NCBI GenBank assembly: GCA_023432725.1
Contig: JAEYUH010000322.1
Coordinates: 1 to 12,862 of the forward strand
DNA from: Actinomycetes bacterium
GTDB lineage: Bacteria > Actinomycetota > Actinomycetes > Propionibacteriales > Propionibacteriaceae
Length of the DNA: 12,862 nt
Direction of reading: 5' to 3'
Position 1 is the stretch's first letter, and each line of letters starts with the position of its first letter. Made by a program: the position numbers and the translations under genes. This document shows, piece by piece, positions 1-8,501 of this stretch. The notes beneath the pieces are model-generated. The model was not told where the DNA came from. It saw only the letters and a program-made list of their open reading frames with translations, and ran no database searches.

Positions 1-1
1 C

Positions 2-2464
2 GCCTACACCGCGGCGGAACGGCAGTACCAGGCCCACCAGCGCGCGATCGCCGACCGGCGGGAGGGCCTCGCCCGGCTGACCGGCGAGGTGAACACGCTG
101 CGCGGCAGGGCCGAGTCCGCGGTCGCCGAGATCGGACGGCTCAGGGAGGCTCGCGACCAGGCCGAGCAGCGGGCCGCCGCCGCCCGCCACGCCTTCGCCG
201 AGCTGGAGACCCGGCTGGCCTCGCTGAGCGCCGGCGAGTCCGGCCTTGACGCCGCCTACGAGGCGGCCGAGGCCGAACTCGCCACCCTGCGGGCAGCCCG
301 CGACGAGCTGCACGCCGCCGAGGTGGCAGCCAGTTCCTCGCGGGCAGCGCTGGCAGCGCGGGTGGACGCGCTGCGGGTGGGCCTGGAGCGCAGGGACGGC
401 ACCGGCGCACTGCTCGCCGCGGGCGACCGGCTGGGCGGCCTGCTGGGATCGGTGGCGGCCCTGGTCTCGGTGCACCCGGGTGCCGAGGTGGCAGTGGCGG
501 CCGCCCTGGGCGCGGCAGCCGACGCCGTCGCGGTGACGGGGGTGGACGCCGCCGTCGGCGCCTTCGAGCACCTGAAGTCCGCCGACCTGGGACGGGCGGG
601 ACTCCTGCTGGGCGGCCCGACGGTCGACGTCGACCCCGGTGCCTGGCCGGGCCTGCCGGACGGCGTCCGCTACGCGCGGGACCTGGTGGAGTGCACCCCC
701 GAGCTGCGTCCGTCGATCGACAGGCTGCTGTTCAAGGTCGCCGTCGTCCCCGGCATGGCGGAGGCCTCCGCGCTGGTCACCGCGCTGCCCGACCTGACGG
801 CGGTCACCAGCGAGGGCGACCTGCTCAGCTCGTGGTTCGCCGCCGGCGGCTCCCAGTCCCAGCCCTCGCTGATCGAGGTGCAGGCGGCGATCGACGAGGC
901 CTCGGCGAAGCTGGCCGCAGCGCAGGCAGAGGTGGAACGCCTCCGGTTCGCCTTTGCCGCCAAGGAGGTCGAACTGGCCGAGGCCACCGACCGCGCCGAG
1001 GCCGCGCTGGCCCGGCTGCACGAGTCGGACGCCGCCCACGCCGGCCTGGCGGAGGAGGCCTCGGAACTCACCCAGGCGATCCGCGCCGCCACCGCCGAGA
1101 CCGGACGGCTGGACGCCGCGATCGCCCGCGCGCAGGAGGTGCGCGACCAGGCCACGGCGGCGCTCGCCGGACTCGAGGAGCGCCTCGAGCTGGCGAGCCA
1201 GGAGTCGGGACTGACCGAGGCCGATCCTGCCGAGCGGGAACGGGCCGGCGACGCCTCCCGCGCCGCCGCCGCCGCCGAGATGGAGGCCCGGCTCGGGCTG
1301 CGCACCGTCGAGGAGCGGGCCAGGGCGCTGGCCGGCCGAGCCGAGAGCCTCACCCGTTCGGCCCAGGCCGAGCGGGAGGCGAGGGAGCGCGCCGCCGTCC
1401 GGCGGGAGCAACTGCGGCGCGAGGCAGTGGTGGCGGCCGCCGTCCAGCAGGCGGCGGGCTGGCTCGAGCAGCAGGTGGCGGGTTCGCTGGCGCTGGCAGG
1501 GGTGCGCCGCGAGGCTGCGCAGGCCCGCCGCGCCGACGCCGAGGCCCAACTCGGCGCCGCCCGCAGCCGCGGCCGCGAGCTCGCCCGCCAGTTCGAGGAA
1601 CTGGTCGATTCGGCCCACCGCGACGAGCTGGCTCGCGCCCAGCAGCAGATGAAGGTGGACGCGCTGGCCGAGAAGTCGCTGGCCGAGCTCGGCCTGGAGG
1701 TGGACGCCCTGGTCGCCGGCTACGGCCCCGACCAGCCGGTGGAGGTCCTGACCGCACCCGACGGCACCCCGCTGGGCCCCGACGACCCCCGCCCCGACGC
1801 CGTCCCGTACCAGCGCGCGGAGCAGGAGAAGCGGTTGCGCAGGGCTGAGCGTGACCTGGCCGTGCTGGGCAGGGTCAACCCGCTGGCGCTGGAGGAGTTC
1901 GACGCCCTCCAGCAGCGCCACGCCTTCCTCGCCGAGCAGCTGGAGGACCTGCGCCGGACCCGGGCCGACCTCGCCGGCATCATCGAGGAGGTCGACAATC
2001 GCGTCCAGCAGGTCTTCGCCGAGGCCTACGCGGACGTGGAGAAGGCCTTCGAGGAGTCGTTCAGCAGGCTCTTCCCCGGCGGCGAGGGACGCCTCGTGCT
2101 CACCGAGCCGGGGGCGTGGCTGACCACAGGGGTCGAGGTCGAAGCCCGCCCGGCGGGCAAGAAGGTCAAGCGGCTGTCGCTGCTGTCGGGGGGTGAACGG
2201 TCGCTGGTTGCGGTGGCCTTCCTCGTCGCGCTGTTCAAGGCGAGGCCGAGCCCGTTCTACATCCTCGACGAGGTCGAGGCGGCCCTCGACGACACCAACC
2301 TGGGCAGGCTGCTCGAGATCTACAGCGAGCTTCGCGACAACAGCCAGTTGCTGGTGATCACCCACCAGAAGCGCACCATGGAGATCGCCGATGCCCTCTA
2401 CGGCATCACCATGCGTTCCGACGGGATCTCCACAGTGATCAGCCAGCGGCTGCGCGAGGACTGA
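2..2464 (+). CDS. smc: Chromosome segregation ATPase Smc (C-terminal two-thirds, 5' truncated by window edge)
   Basis: Smc dimers form rings that compact and segregate the chromosome together with ScpA and ScpB in the cytoplasm. The reading frame is open from base 2, so the GTG at 89 is internal and the N-terminal Walker A half lies upstream; about 820 of roughly 1,190 residues are present. In order: the end of the first coiled-coil arm, a Gly/Ala-rich hinge at about 395-750, a long Ala/Glu/Arg-rich second coiled coil at about 860-1960, then the C-terminal ATPase lobe. The ATPase lobe shows the ABC signature LSLLSGGERS (about 2176-2205), Walker B and D-loop FYILDEVEAALDD (about 2255-2293) and the switch His in LLVITHQK (about 2347-2370). 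These motifs are near-identical to the bacterial Smc family, and smc upstream of ftsY is a common bacterial order. No internal stop or frameshift is seen. A promoter for the next gene overlaps its stop codon. Confidence 0.97.
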   Translation, partial: AYTAAERQYQAHQRAIADRREGLARLTGEVNTLRGRAESAVAEIGRLREARDQAEQRAAAARHAFAELETRLASLSAGESGLDAAYEAAEAELATLRAARDELHAAEVAASSSRAALAARVDALRVGLERRDGTGALLAAGDRLGGLLGSVAALVSVHPGAEVAVAAALGAAADAVAVTGVDAAVGAFEHLKSADLGRAGLLLGGPTVDVDPGAWPGLPDGVRYARDLVECTPELRPSIDRLLFKVAVVPGMAEASALVTALPDLTAVTSEGDLLSSWFAAGGSQSQPSLIEVQAAIDEASAKLAAAQAEVERLRFAFAAKEVELAEATDRAEAALARLHESDAAHAGLAEEASELTQAIRAATAETGRLDAAIARAQEVRDQATAALAGLEERLELASQESGLTEADPAERERAGDASRAAAAAEMEARLGLRTVEERARALAGRAESLTRSAQAEREARERAAVRREQLRREAVVAAAVQQAAGWLEQQVAGSLALAGVRREAAQARRADAEAQLGAARSRGRELARQFEELVDSAHRDELARAQQQMKVDALAEKSLAELGLEVDALVAGYGPDQPVEVLTAPDGTPLGPDDPRPDAVPYQRAEQEKRLRRAERDLAVLGRVNPLALEEFDALQQRHAFLAEQLEDLRRTRADLAGIIEEVDNRVQQVFAEAYADVEKAFEESFSRLFPGGEGRLVLTEPGAWLTTGVEVEARPAGKKVKRLSLLSGGERSLVAVAFLVALFKARPSPFYILDEVEAALDDTNLGRLLEIYSELRDNSQLLVITHQKRTMEIADALYGITMRSDGISTVISQRLRED

Positions 2465-2489
2465 CCGCCCTTTGCCCGGGGCGTAAACT
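2461..2489 (+). promoter_or_regulatory. Candidate sigma-A promoter for the small membrane protein gene
   Basis: CTGACC (2461-2466, 4/6 to TTGACA) is followed by a 17-nt spacer and TAAACT (2484-2489), which fits TANNNT. The -35 box contains the smc stop codon. A predicted start near 2496 would leave a leader of about 26 nt holding GGAAGG (2506-2511), 10 nt before the ATG at 2522. Assigned by motif and spacing only. Confidence 0.45.
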
Positions 2490-2521
2490 GGCCCGCGTCC
2501 CCCACGGAAGGCCCGCCCACC

Positions 2522-2776
2522 ATGGCTCTTGCCACCATCATGATGCTGGTGATCCTGGCGATAGCGCTGGGCATCATCGCCGTCGTGGCCATCGGCATGC
2601 AGGGGACCTCAGGGCAGCGCGCCCCCAAGGTTCGCAGCGCGATGGCCCAGACCGCCCGCCACCTCAACGGTGAAGCCCCGCCGCCCCCGGGACTGGTCAA
2701 CTTCTTCGAGGATCTGCGCATCAAGAGCGCCGGTTCCGGCGTGGAGAACACAGGGGAGCAACCCAAGGTCTCCTGA
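2522..2776 (+). CDS. Small single-span membrane protein, function unknown (84 aa)
   Basis: I do not recognise this protein. The start is well supported: ATG at 2522, Shine-Dalgarno GGAAGG 10 nt upstream and a plausible promoter 33 nt upstream. Residues about 4-26 are a continuous hydrophobic helix (MMLVILAIALGIIAVVAIGM), with no charged residue before it and no Cys for a lipobox. By the positive-inside rule the basic stretch after the helix (QRAPKVRS) suggests the hydrophilic C-terminal 55 residues face the cytoplasm. The tail contains a PPPPG turn (residues about 53-57) and a short segment NFFEDLRIKS that could be an amphipathic helix. It sits alone between smc and the sigma gene, reads in the same direction, and is 57 nt from smc. 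The clear start signals and strong membrane helix argue that it is a real gene rather than a shadow, but its role cannot be inferred. Confidence 0.75.
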   Translation: MALATIMMLVILAIALGIIAVVAIGMQGTSGQRAPKVRSAMAQTARHLNGEAPPPPGLVNFFEDLRIKSAGSGVENTGEQPKVS

Positions 2777-2822
2777 CCCGCCGGCTCCCTGGGAACGTCC
2801 GCCACGGCAGTGTTACCTTTCC

Positions 2823-2837
2823 CTGCGCTGTGCGCAG
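2823..2837 (+). promoter_or_regulatory. Short hairpin or dyad ahead of the sigma factor gene
   Basis: CTGCGC and GCGCAG form a perfect 6-bp inverted repeat around the triplet TGT. It lies in the 83-nt gap between the small membrane protein and the sigma gene, three bases before the AGGGGTGAGG purine stretch that would serve the GTG at 2860. It could be an operator or an RNA hairpin affecting translation. It is too short and lacks a U-tract, so it does not make a convincing terminator. Confidence 0.3.
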
Positions 2838-2859
2838 TTAGGGGTGAGGCCCGCGTCCG

Positions 2860-3444
2860 GTGGCGGACCTCGACCACGGGGGGAGCGGAACGACGGTGGA
2901 CGCAGGCACGCTGGGAGCGGTGGACGGAGTCGTCCCCGACGAGCCGCTGCTGCCGCTGGACTCTGCAGGGGTCGTGCAGCGCTACGAGGCCATGGTGTAC
3001 GGCATCGCCCTCACCCACACCAGCTGCCGCGGTGACGCCGACGACGTCTTCCAGGACGTCTTCCTGACCTACCACCGTCGCCGGCCGGAATGCCGCAGCG
3101 AGGACCACCGCAAGGCCTGGCTGATCACCACCACCCTGAACTGTGCCCGCGCCGTGACCCGCAGCTCCTGGCGCACCCGCGTCGTCCCGCTGAACGCGCA
3201 GGACGCCGGTGAGCTCCCGTCCCAGTTCAGCTTCGCCACCGACGAGCAGAACGTGGTGTTCCGGGCGCTCAGGTCGCTGCCCGACACGTACCGGTCGGTG
3301 CTCCACCTGTTCTACTTCGAGGATCTTCCCGTCGCCAGGATCGCCGAGTTGCTCGGCCTGGAGGCGGGTGCTGTGAAGATGCGGCTGTCCCGCGGCCGCG
3401 GTCTGATGCGCGACAAGCTCCAGGGAGGGCTGTTCGATGAATGA
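2860..3444 (+). CDS. ECF-family RNA polymerase sigma factor
   Basis: An alternative sigma factor of the extracytoplasmic-function group that directs RNA polymerase to a stress or envelope regulon. In 194 residues it has only the two ECF domains. Region 2 (residues about 35-100) includes DADDVFQDVFLTYHRR (59-74) and the -10 reading helix HRKAWLITTTLNCAR (83-97). Region 4 (about 134-187) has RALRSLPDTYRSVLHLFYFE followed by the helix-turn-helix ARIAELLGLEAGAVKMRLSRGR. No C-terminal extension is present. Two starts are plausible: GTG at 2860 (GGTGAGG 10 nt upstream) and GTG at 2896 (GGGGGGAG 10 nt upstream); both keep the whole of region 2, so the true N-terminus is uncertain by 12 residues. Its last 8 nt overlap the next gene, the usual arrangement for a sigma factor coupled to its anti-sigma factor. 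I cannot assign an ECF subgroup by eye. Confidence 0.93.
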   Translation: MADLDHGGSGTTVDAGTLGAVDGVVPDEPLLPLDSAGVVQRYEAMVYGIALTHTSCRGDADDVFQDVFLTYHRRRPECRSEDHRKAWLITTTLNCARAVTRSSWRTRVVPLNAQDAGELPSQFSFATDEQNVVFRALRSLPDTYRSVLHLFYFEDLPVARIAELLGLEAGAVKMRLSRGRGLMRDKLQGGLFDE

Positions 3445-5476
3445 CAGGGACTTCTTCGACGACATGGCACGGCAGATGCGGCCCGACGACCAGACGAGGG
3501 ACGAACTGCTGCGGACCCTCGCCGCGGAGGATCCCCCTGCCGCGCCCGCGGTGGATGCCCCCCGTCCCCGCGGGCGCGCCCTCGGCTGGCTGGCCGCGGC
3601 GGCCGGGGTCGCCGTCGTAGCAGGGATCGCGCTGATCCCCGGCCTGGTGGGCAGGGCTACCGACCTCGAGGTCTCCGACCCCCCGCGGGTGCCGGGCCCT
3701 GTCGGCGACGACGTCCGTGGTGGAGCCGGTGGGTACGGCGAGCTCTACTCCGCGGTGAAGGCGGCCGCCGAGAACCGGTACGGGTATCCCGGCAGCGAGG
3801 CCGGGTGGGGAACGGTCGAGGACGGCGCGGTGGCGGCCGGCGTGCCCTCGGTGGGCTTCGGCGACAAGCCTGGAAGCTGGCACACCAACAGCCAGGTGGC
3901 GGGCATCGACGAGGGCGACGTGGTCAAGAGCGACGGCAGCACCCTGTTCATCGCCTCGGGCAAACAGGTCGTGCTGGTGGAGGCCTCCGGTGGCACCACG
4001 AGGGAACTGGCGCGGATCGACACCGCCAGTTCGCCCGCCGCCCCGAAGCGGAGCGCCGACGAGTACGTGGTCCAGGGCCCGGTCGTCGACCTCATGCTGC
4101 ACGAGTCGACCCTCGTGGTGCTGGTCACCGAGTACTCCCCGCGGGTGGCCGAGCTGCCCGCCGCCGTGACCACCACCTACGTCCCGTTCGACGCCACCCA
4201 GACCAGGGCGCTGCTCTACGACGTGTCCAACCCCGGTTCGCCGAAGTACCTCACGAGCCTTGGCCAAAGCGGTGCGTACGTCACCTCCCGGCTGGCCGGA
4301 ACGCTGCTGTACCTGGTCACCGAGTACCTCGTCGTCGATCCGGACGCGATCGACCCCGACGACCCCGAGACCTTCGTCCCGCTGGTCACCCGCGACGGCG
4401 AGCGGGCCGCCGTGGACGCCGCCGACTGCGTCATCCTGCCCTTCCCCGACGGCCCCCGGTACGCGGTGGCCAGCAGCATCGACCTCGCCAGGGCCGAGCG
4501 GGTCGACACCGAGTCGGTGCTCGGCGGCTCGCAGACCGTCTACCTCAGCGGGGAGAACCTGTTCCTGGCCGCGGTCGACCATGAGGCCTCGCTGTCGGCC
4601 AAGGCCCGCAAGGCGGCCGGGGTGGACGACCTGCGCGGCGGCGTCCCGGTCACCCGGCTGACCAGGATCCGACTGGACGCCGGTGACCTCACGGTCGCGG
4701 GCCAGGGCAACGTCCCGGGCACCGTGCTCAACCAGTTCGCGCTTGACGAGTACCAGGGCCACCTGCGGGTGGCGGTGACCGTGACAGGCGAGACGAAGAA
4801 GGGGTGGACCAGCCGTCCGGCGCTGTACGTCCTCGACGGCGATCTCACGGTGGTCGGATCCCTGCCGAAGCTCGCCCGCAACGAGACCGTGCAATCGGTG
4901 CGGTTCGACGGGCCGGTCGGCTACGTGGTGAGCTTCGAGCGGGTGGACCCGCTGTTCGCCCTCGACCTGGCCGACCCCGCCGAGCCAACCGTGATGAGCG
5001 CCCTGAAGATTCCGGGCTTCAGCACCTACCTGCACCCGTGGGCGGACGGGCGGCTGCTGGGTCTCGGCATGGCGGCCGACTCCGAGGGCCGGGTGACCGG
5101 GATGAAGCTGAGCATGTTCGACACGTCCGACCCGTTCGACGTCTCCGAGCAGACCGCCGCCAAGGTGGCCTACGACGACGCCGAGGCGCTGGTGAACCAC
5201 AAGGCTGTGCTGGTGGACACCGACCGCGGCCTGATCGGGTTCGCCGCCACTTCCTGGCGCGACGAGGGCCCGAGGCAGCGCTACCTCGTCTACCGCTACG
5301 CCGACGGGAAGTTCCGCCTGGCCGAGAAGCTGCCGCTGCAGGCCACCGGACGCACCGAAGGCACCCGCGGCCTCACCCTCGGCGAGCACCTCTACGTCGT
5401 CTCTCCGGCCGGGGTGGACGCCTACCGCGCCGACACGTTCGACAAGGTGGCGGGGGTCAGCCTGCAGAAGCGCTGA
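3437..5476 (+). CDS. Membrane-anchored protein with extracytoplasmic beta-propeller, probable anti-sigma factor (679 aa)
   Basis: Likely holds the upstream ECF sigma factor at the membrane and senses an outside signal. The ATG at 3437 overlaps the sigma gene by 8 nt and has AGGGAGGG 7 nt upstream. Residues 1-45 are a charged cytoplasmic head (DDMARQMRPDDQTRDELLRTL). Residues about 48-72 form one membrane helix after the basic RPRGR (positive-inside), which puts the remaining 600 residues outside. Residues 149-172 contain the block HTNSQVAGIDEGDVVKSDG, the hallmark of the bacterial/archaeal C-terminal beta-propeller family (Pfam Beta_propel, COG4880). Repeating beta-rich blades follow to the end (for example YLTSLGQSGAYVTSRLAG, VGSLPKLA, VGYVVSFERVDPLFALDL). 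Only one Cys lies outside (DAADCVI), so disulfides within a monomer are not expected. The zinc-type anti-sigma motif HxxxCxxC is absent. The propeller is seen directly; the anti-sigma role is inferred from overlap, topology and the short head. Confidence 0.85.
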   Translation: MNDRDFFDDMARQMRPDDQTRDELLRTLAAEDPPAAPAVDAPRPRGRALGWLAAAAGVAVVAGIALIPGLVGRATDLEVSDPPRVPGPVGDDVRGGAGGYGELYSAVKAAAENRYGYPGSEAGWGTVEDGAVAAGVPSVGFGDKPGSWHTNSQVAGIDEGDVVKSDGSTLFIASGKQVVLVEASGGTTRELARIDTASSPAAPKRSADEYVVQGPVVDLMLHESTLVVLVTEYSPRVAELPAAVTTTYVPFDATQTRALLYDVSNPGSPKYLTSLGQSGAYVTSRLAGTLLYLVTEYLVVDPDAIDPDDPETFVPLVTRDGERAAVDAADCVILPFPDGPRYAVASSIDLARAERVDTESVLGGSQTVYLSGENLFLAAVDHEASLSAKARKAAGVDDLRGGVPVTRLTRIRLDAGDLTVAGQGNVPGTVLNQFALDEYQGHLRVAVTVTGETKKGWTSRPALYVLDGDLTVVGSLPKLARNETVQSVRFDGPVGYVVSFERVDPLFALDLADPAEPTVMSALKIPGFSTYLHPWADGRLLGLGMAADSEGRVTGMKLSMFDTSDPFDVSEQTAAKVAYDDAEALVNHKAVLVDTDRGLIGFAATSWRDEGPRQRYLVYRYADGKFRLAEKLPLQATGRTEGTRGLTLGEHLYVVSPAGVDAYRADTFDKVAGVSLQKR

Positions 5477-5518
5477 ACCGGGCAGGGCCGCCGGCGCACT
5501 GACAGCCGGGGACGGTCC

Positions 5519-5540
5519 CGGGGCGCGAACCCCGTACCAT
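5519..5540 (+). promoter_or_regulatory. Leaderless-type promoter of ftsY with a small dyad
   Basis: TACCAT (5535-5540) fits the actinobacterial -10 TANNNT and is followed by exactly 7 nt and then GTG at 5548, the geometry of a leaderless transcript. No good -35 is visible. A perfect inverted repeat CGGGG-CGCGAA-CCCCG (5519-5534) abuts the -10 and could be an operator or simply GC-rich symmetry. Confidence 0.5.
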
Positions 5541-5547
5541 GGCGGCC

Positions 5548-6702
5548 GTGGATCTCATCTTCTGGCTGGTCGTGGCCGGCATCCTCGCCGCCCTCACCGT
5601 CGCCGCCGTCGTCATCATCTCCTCGAACCGGCGCGCCGCCCTTGAACGCAGGGAGCCGGCGCCCGAGCTCCCGCGGCAGGCGCCCGCCGAGCCGGAGGGA
5701 CCGGCCGGTGAGGTAGTCGAGCCCGTGGTCCCCGCCGAGCCCGCCGAACCCGCTGCCCCAGCCCTCGACGTGCCGGAGGCGCCCGGCTCGCGGATGGCGC
5801 GGCTGCGCCGACGGCTCTCGGCCAGCACCAACCCGTTCGCCCGCGGCCTGCTGGGGCTGCTCTCGGCCGACCGGCTGGATGCCGACGCCTGGGACGAGCT
5901 GGAGGCGACCCTGATCACCGCCGACCTCGGGGTGGGCCCGACCACAGAGCTGATCACCGCGCTGCGCAAGGAGCTGGCGATCGACGGCGTCTCCGACCCG
6001 GGCAAGGCCCGTCAGGTGTTGGGCAGCCAGCTGGTGAAGCTGGTCGACCCCAGCCTTGACCGCACCCTGCGGGTGACCGGCGAGGACGGCTCGCCGGGGG
6101 TCGTCCTCGTGGTCGGGGTGAACGGCACCGGCAAGACCACCACCATCGGCAAGCTGGCGCGCGTCCTGGTCGCCGAGGGCAGGTCGGTGGTGCTCGGCGC
6201 CGCCGACACCTTCCGGGCGGCCGCCGCCGACCAGCTCGAGACCTGGGGTTCCCGGGTCGGTGTGCCCACCGTCCGCGGCCCCGAGGGCGGCGACCCGGCC
6301 TCGGTCGCCTTCGACACGGTGGCCCGCGGGATCGCCGACGGGGTCGATGTCGTCGTCATCGACACCGCCGGACGGCTGCACACCAAGACCGGGCTGATGG
6401 ACGAGCTGGGCAAGATCAAGCGGGTGGTGGAGCGCAAGCTGCCGGTCACCGAGGTGCTGCTGGTGATCGATGCCACCACAGGCCAGAACGGACTGACGCA
6501 GGCGCGGGTGTTCGCCGAGGTGGTCGACGTCACCGGCATCGTGCTCAGCAAGCTGGACGGCTCGGCCAAGGGCGGCATCGTCGTCCAGGTGCAGCGCGAG
6601 CTGGGCGTCCCTGTGAAGCTGATCGGCCTCGGCGAGGGCGCCGACGACCTGGCGCCTTTCGAGCCGGAGGCCTTCGTCGACGCGCTGCTCAGCGAGGACT
6701 GA
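5548..6702 (+). CDS. ftsY: Signal recognition particle receptor FtsY
   Basis: The SRP receptor GTPase docks ribosome-nascent chain-Ffh complexes at the cytoplasmic membrane and passes them to SecYEG. From GTG 5548 it is 384 residues. It has an N-terminal membrane helix (about 4-24), an acidic Pro/Glu/Ala linker (33-80), the four-helix N domain (about 85-175, with TNPFARGLLGLL) and the NG GTPase. GTPase motifs: P-loop GVNGTGKTT (190-198), DTFRAAAADQL (220-230), DTAGRLHT (272-279), SKLDGSAKGG (334-343) and the closing GLGEGADDLAPF (360-371). The linker and membrane anchor separate it from Ffh, and there is no M domain. An ATG at 5539 is in frame but forms part of the likely -10 box and has no Shine-Dalgarno, so I prefer the GTG; using the ATG adds only MAA. 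It lies 71 nt after the propeller gene and reads toward ffh, its partner. Confidence 0.97.
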   Translation: MDLIFWLVVAGILAALTVAAVVIISSNRRAALERREPAPELPRQAPAEPEGPAGEVVEPVVPAEPAEPAAPALDVPEAPGSRMARLRRRLSASTNPFARGLLGLLSADRLDADAWDELEATLITADLGVGPTTELITALRKELAIDGVSDPGKARQVLGSQLVKLVDPSLDRTLRVTGEDGSPGVVLVVGVNGTGKTTTIGKLARVLVAEGRSVVLGAADTFRAAAADQLETWGSRVGVPTVRGPEGGDPASVAFDTVARGIADGVDVVVIDTAGRLHTKTGLMDELGKIKRVVERKLPVTEVLLVIDATTGQNGLTQARVFAEVVDVTGIVLSKLDGSAKGGIVVQVQRELGVPVKLIGLGEGADDLAPFEPEAFVDALLSED

Positions 6703-6743
6703 GCGCTCCGCCGCGCAGCCGAAGCCCCAACCCCTTCACCAAC

Positions 6744-6803
6744 TTCTGCCAGATAGCCGACCTGGCCGACAGCTGTGTCGGTCGGGCCCGGTACTTGGCA
6801 GAA
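6744..6803 (+). terminator. Two-tier hairpin in the ftsY-ffh gap
   Basis: An outer perfect 8-bp stem TTCTGCCA/TGGCAGAA (6744-6751 with 6796-6803) encloses an inner 11-bp stem (6761-6771 with 6776-6786, two G-U wobbles) closed by a GCTG tetraloop. It lies 41 nt after the ftsY stop. There is no U-tract, so it would be a non-canonical (I-shaped) terminator, an attenuator or another structured RNA. It lacks the conserved SRP RNA GGAAGGAAGC-type core, so it is not the 4.5S RNA. Confidence 0.5.
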
Positions 6804-6815
6804 CCTGTGGGGGTG

Positions 6816-6835
6816 CCGGCCGGTACCCCGGCCGG
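6816..6835 (+). terminator. GC-only hairpin upstream of ffh
   Basis: Two copies of the self-complementary octamer CCGGCCGG (6816-6823 and 6828-6835) flank a TACC loop and form a perfect 8-bp G/C stem. It follows the larger hairpin by 12 nt and precedes the likely ffh -10 box by 33 nt. No U-tract follows; the downstream sequence is G-rich. It may act with the first hairpin as a tandem terminator for ftsY read-through, or be a protein-binding palindrome. Confidence 0.4.
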
Positions 6836-6868
6836 GCCGGGGGGAGGGAGCGGGGGGCGGGCTGCGTG

Positions 6869-6902
6869 TAAGCTTGCCCGGTATCCCCAAGGCGTGAGGA
6901 AG
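6869..6902 (+). promoter_or_regulatory. ffh -10 box and ribosome binding site
   Basis: TAAGCT (6869-6874) fits TANNNT and would start RNA near 6881. GAGGAAG (6896-6902) lies 6 nt before the GTG at 6909. No clear -35 is seen. The Shine-Dalgarno fixes the ffh start at 6909 rather than at the upstream in-frame start codon 6795, which would read through the hairpins. Confidence 0.5.
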
Positions 6903-6908
6903 TTCCCC

Positions 6909-8472
<1,564 letters not shown>

Positions 8473-8501
<29 letters not shown>

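Noticed and set aside
2791..2814. Possible ECF autoregulatory promoter GGGAAC-N15-GTT upstream of the sigma gene
   Set aside because: The spacer is about 3 nt shorter than the sigma-E/H/R consensus that the protease promoter satisfies, and the base before GTT is T rather than C. It could still fit an ECF factor with other rules, but I cannot support it.
3269..5389. 706-codon open frame on the minus strand across the beta-propeller gene
   Set aside because: It is a mirror frame of a real coding region in GC-rich DNA, with low-complexity composition and no start signals.
6744..6803. SRP (4.5S) RNA gene between ftsY and ffh
   Set aside because: The hairpin is strong and the place is tempting, but the conserved symmetric loop and GGAAGGAAGC-like core of SRP RNA are missing.
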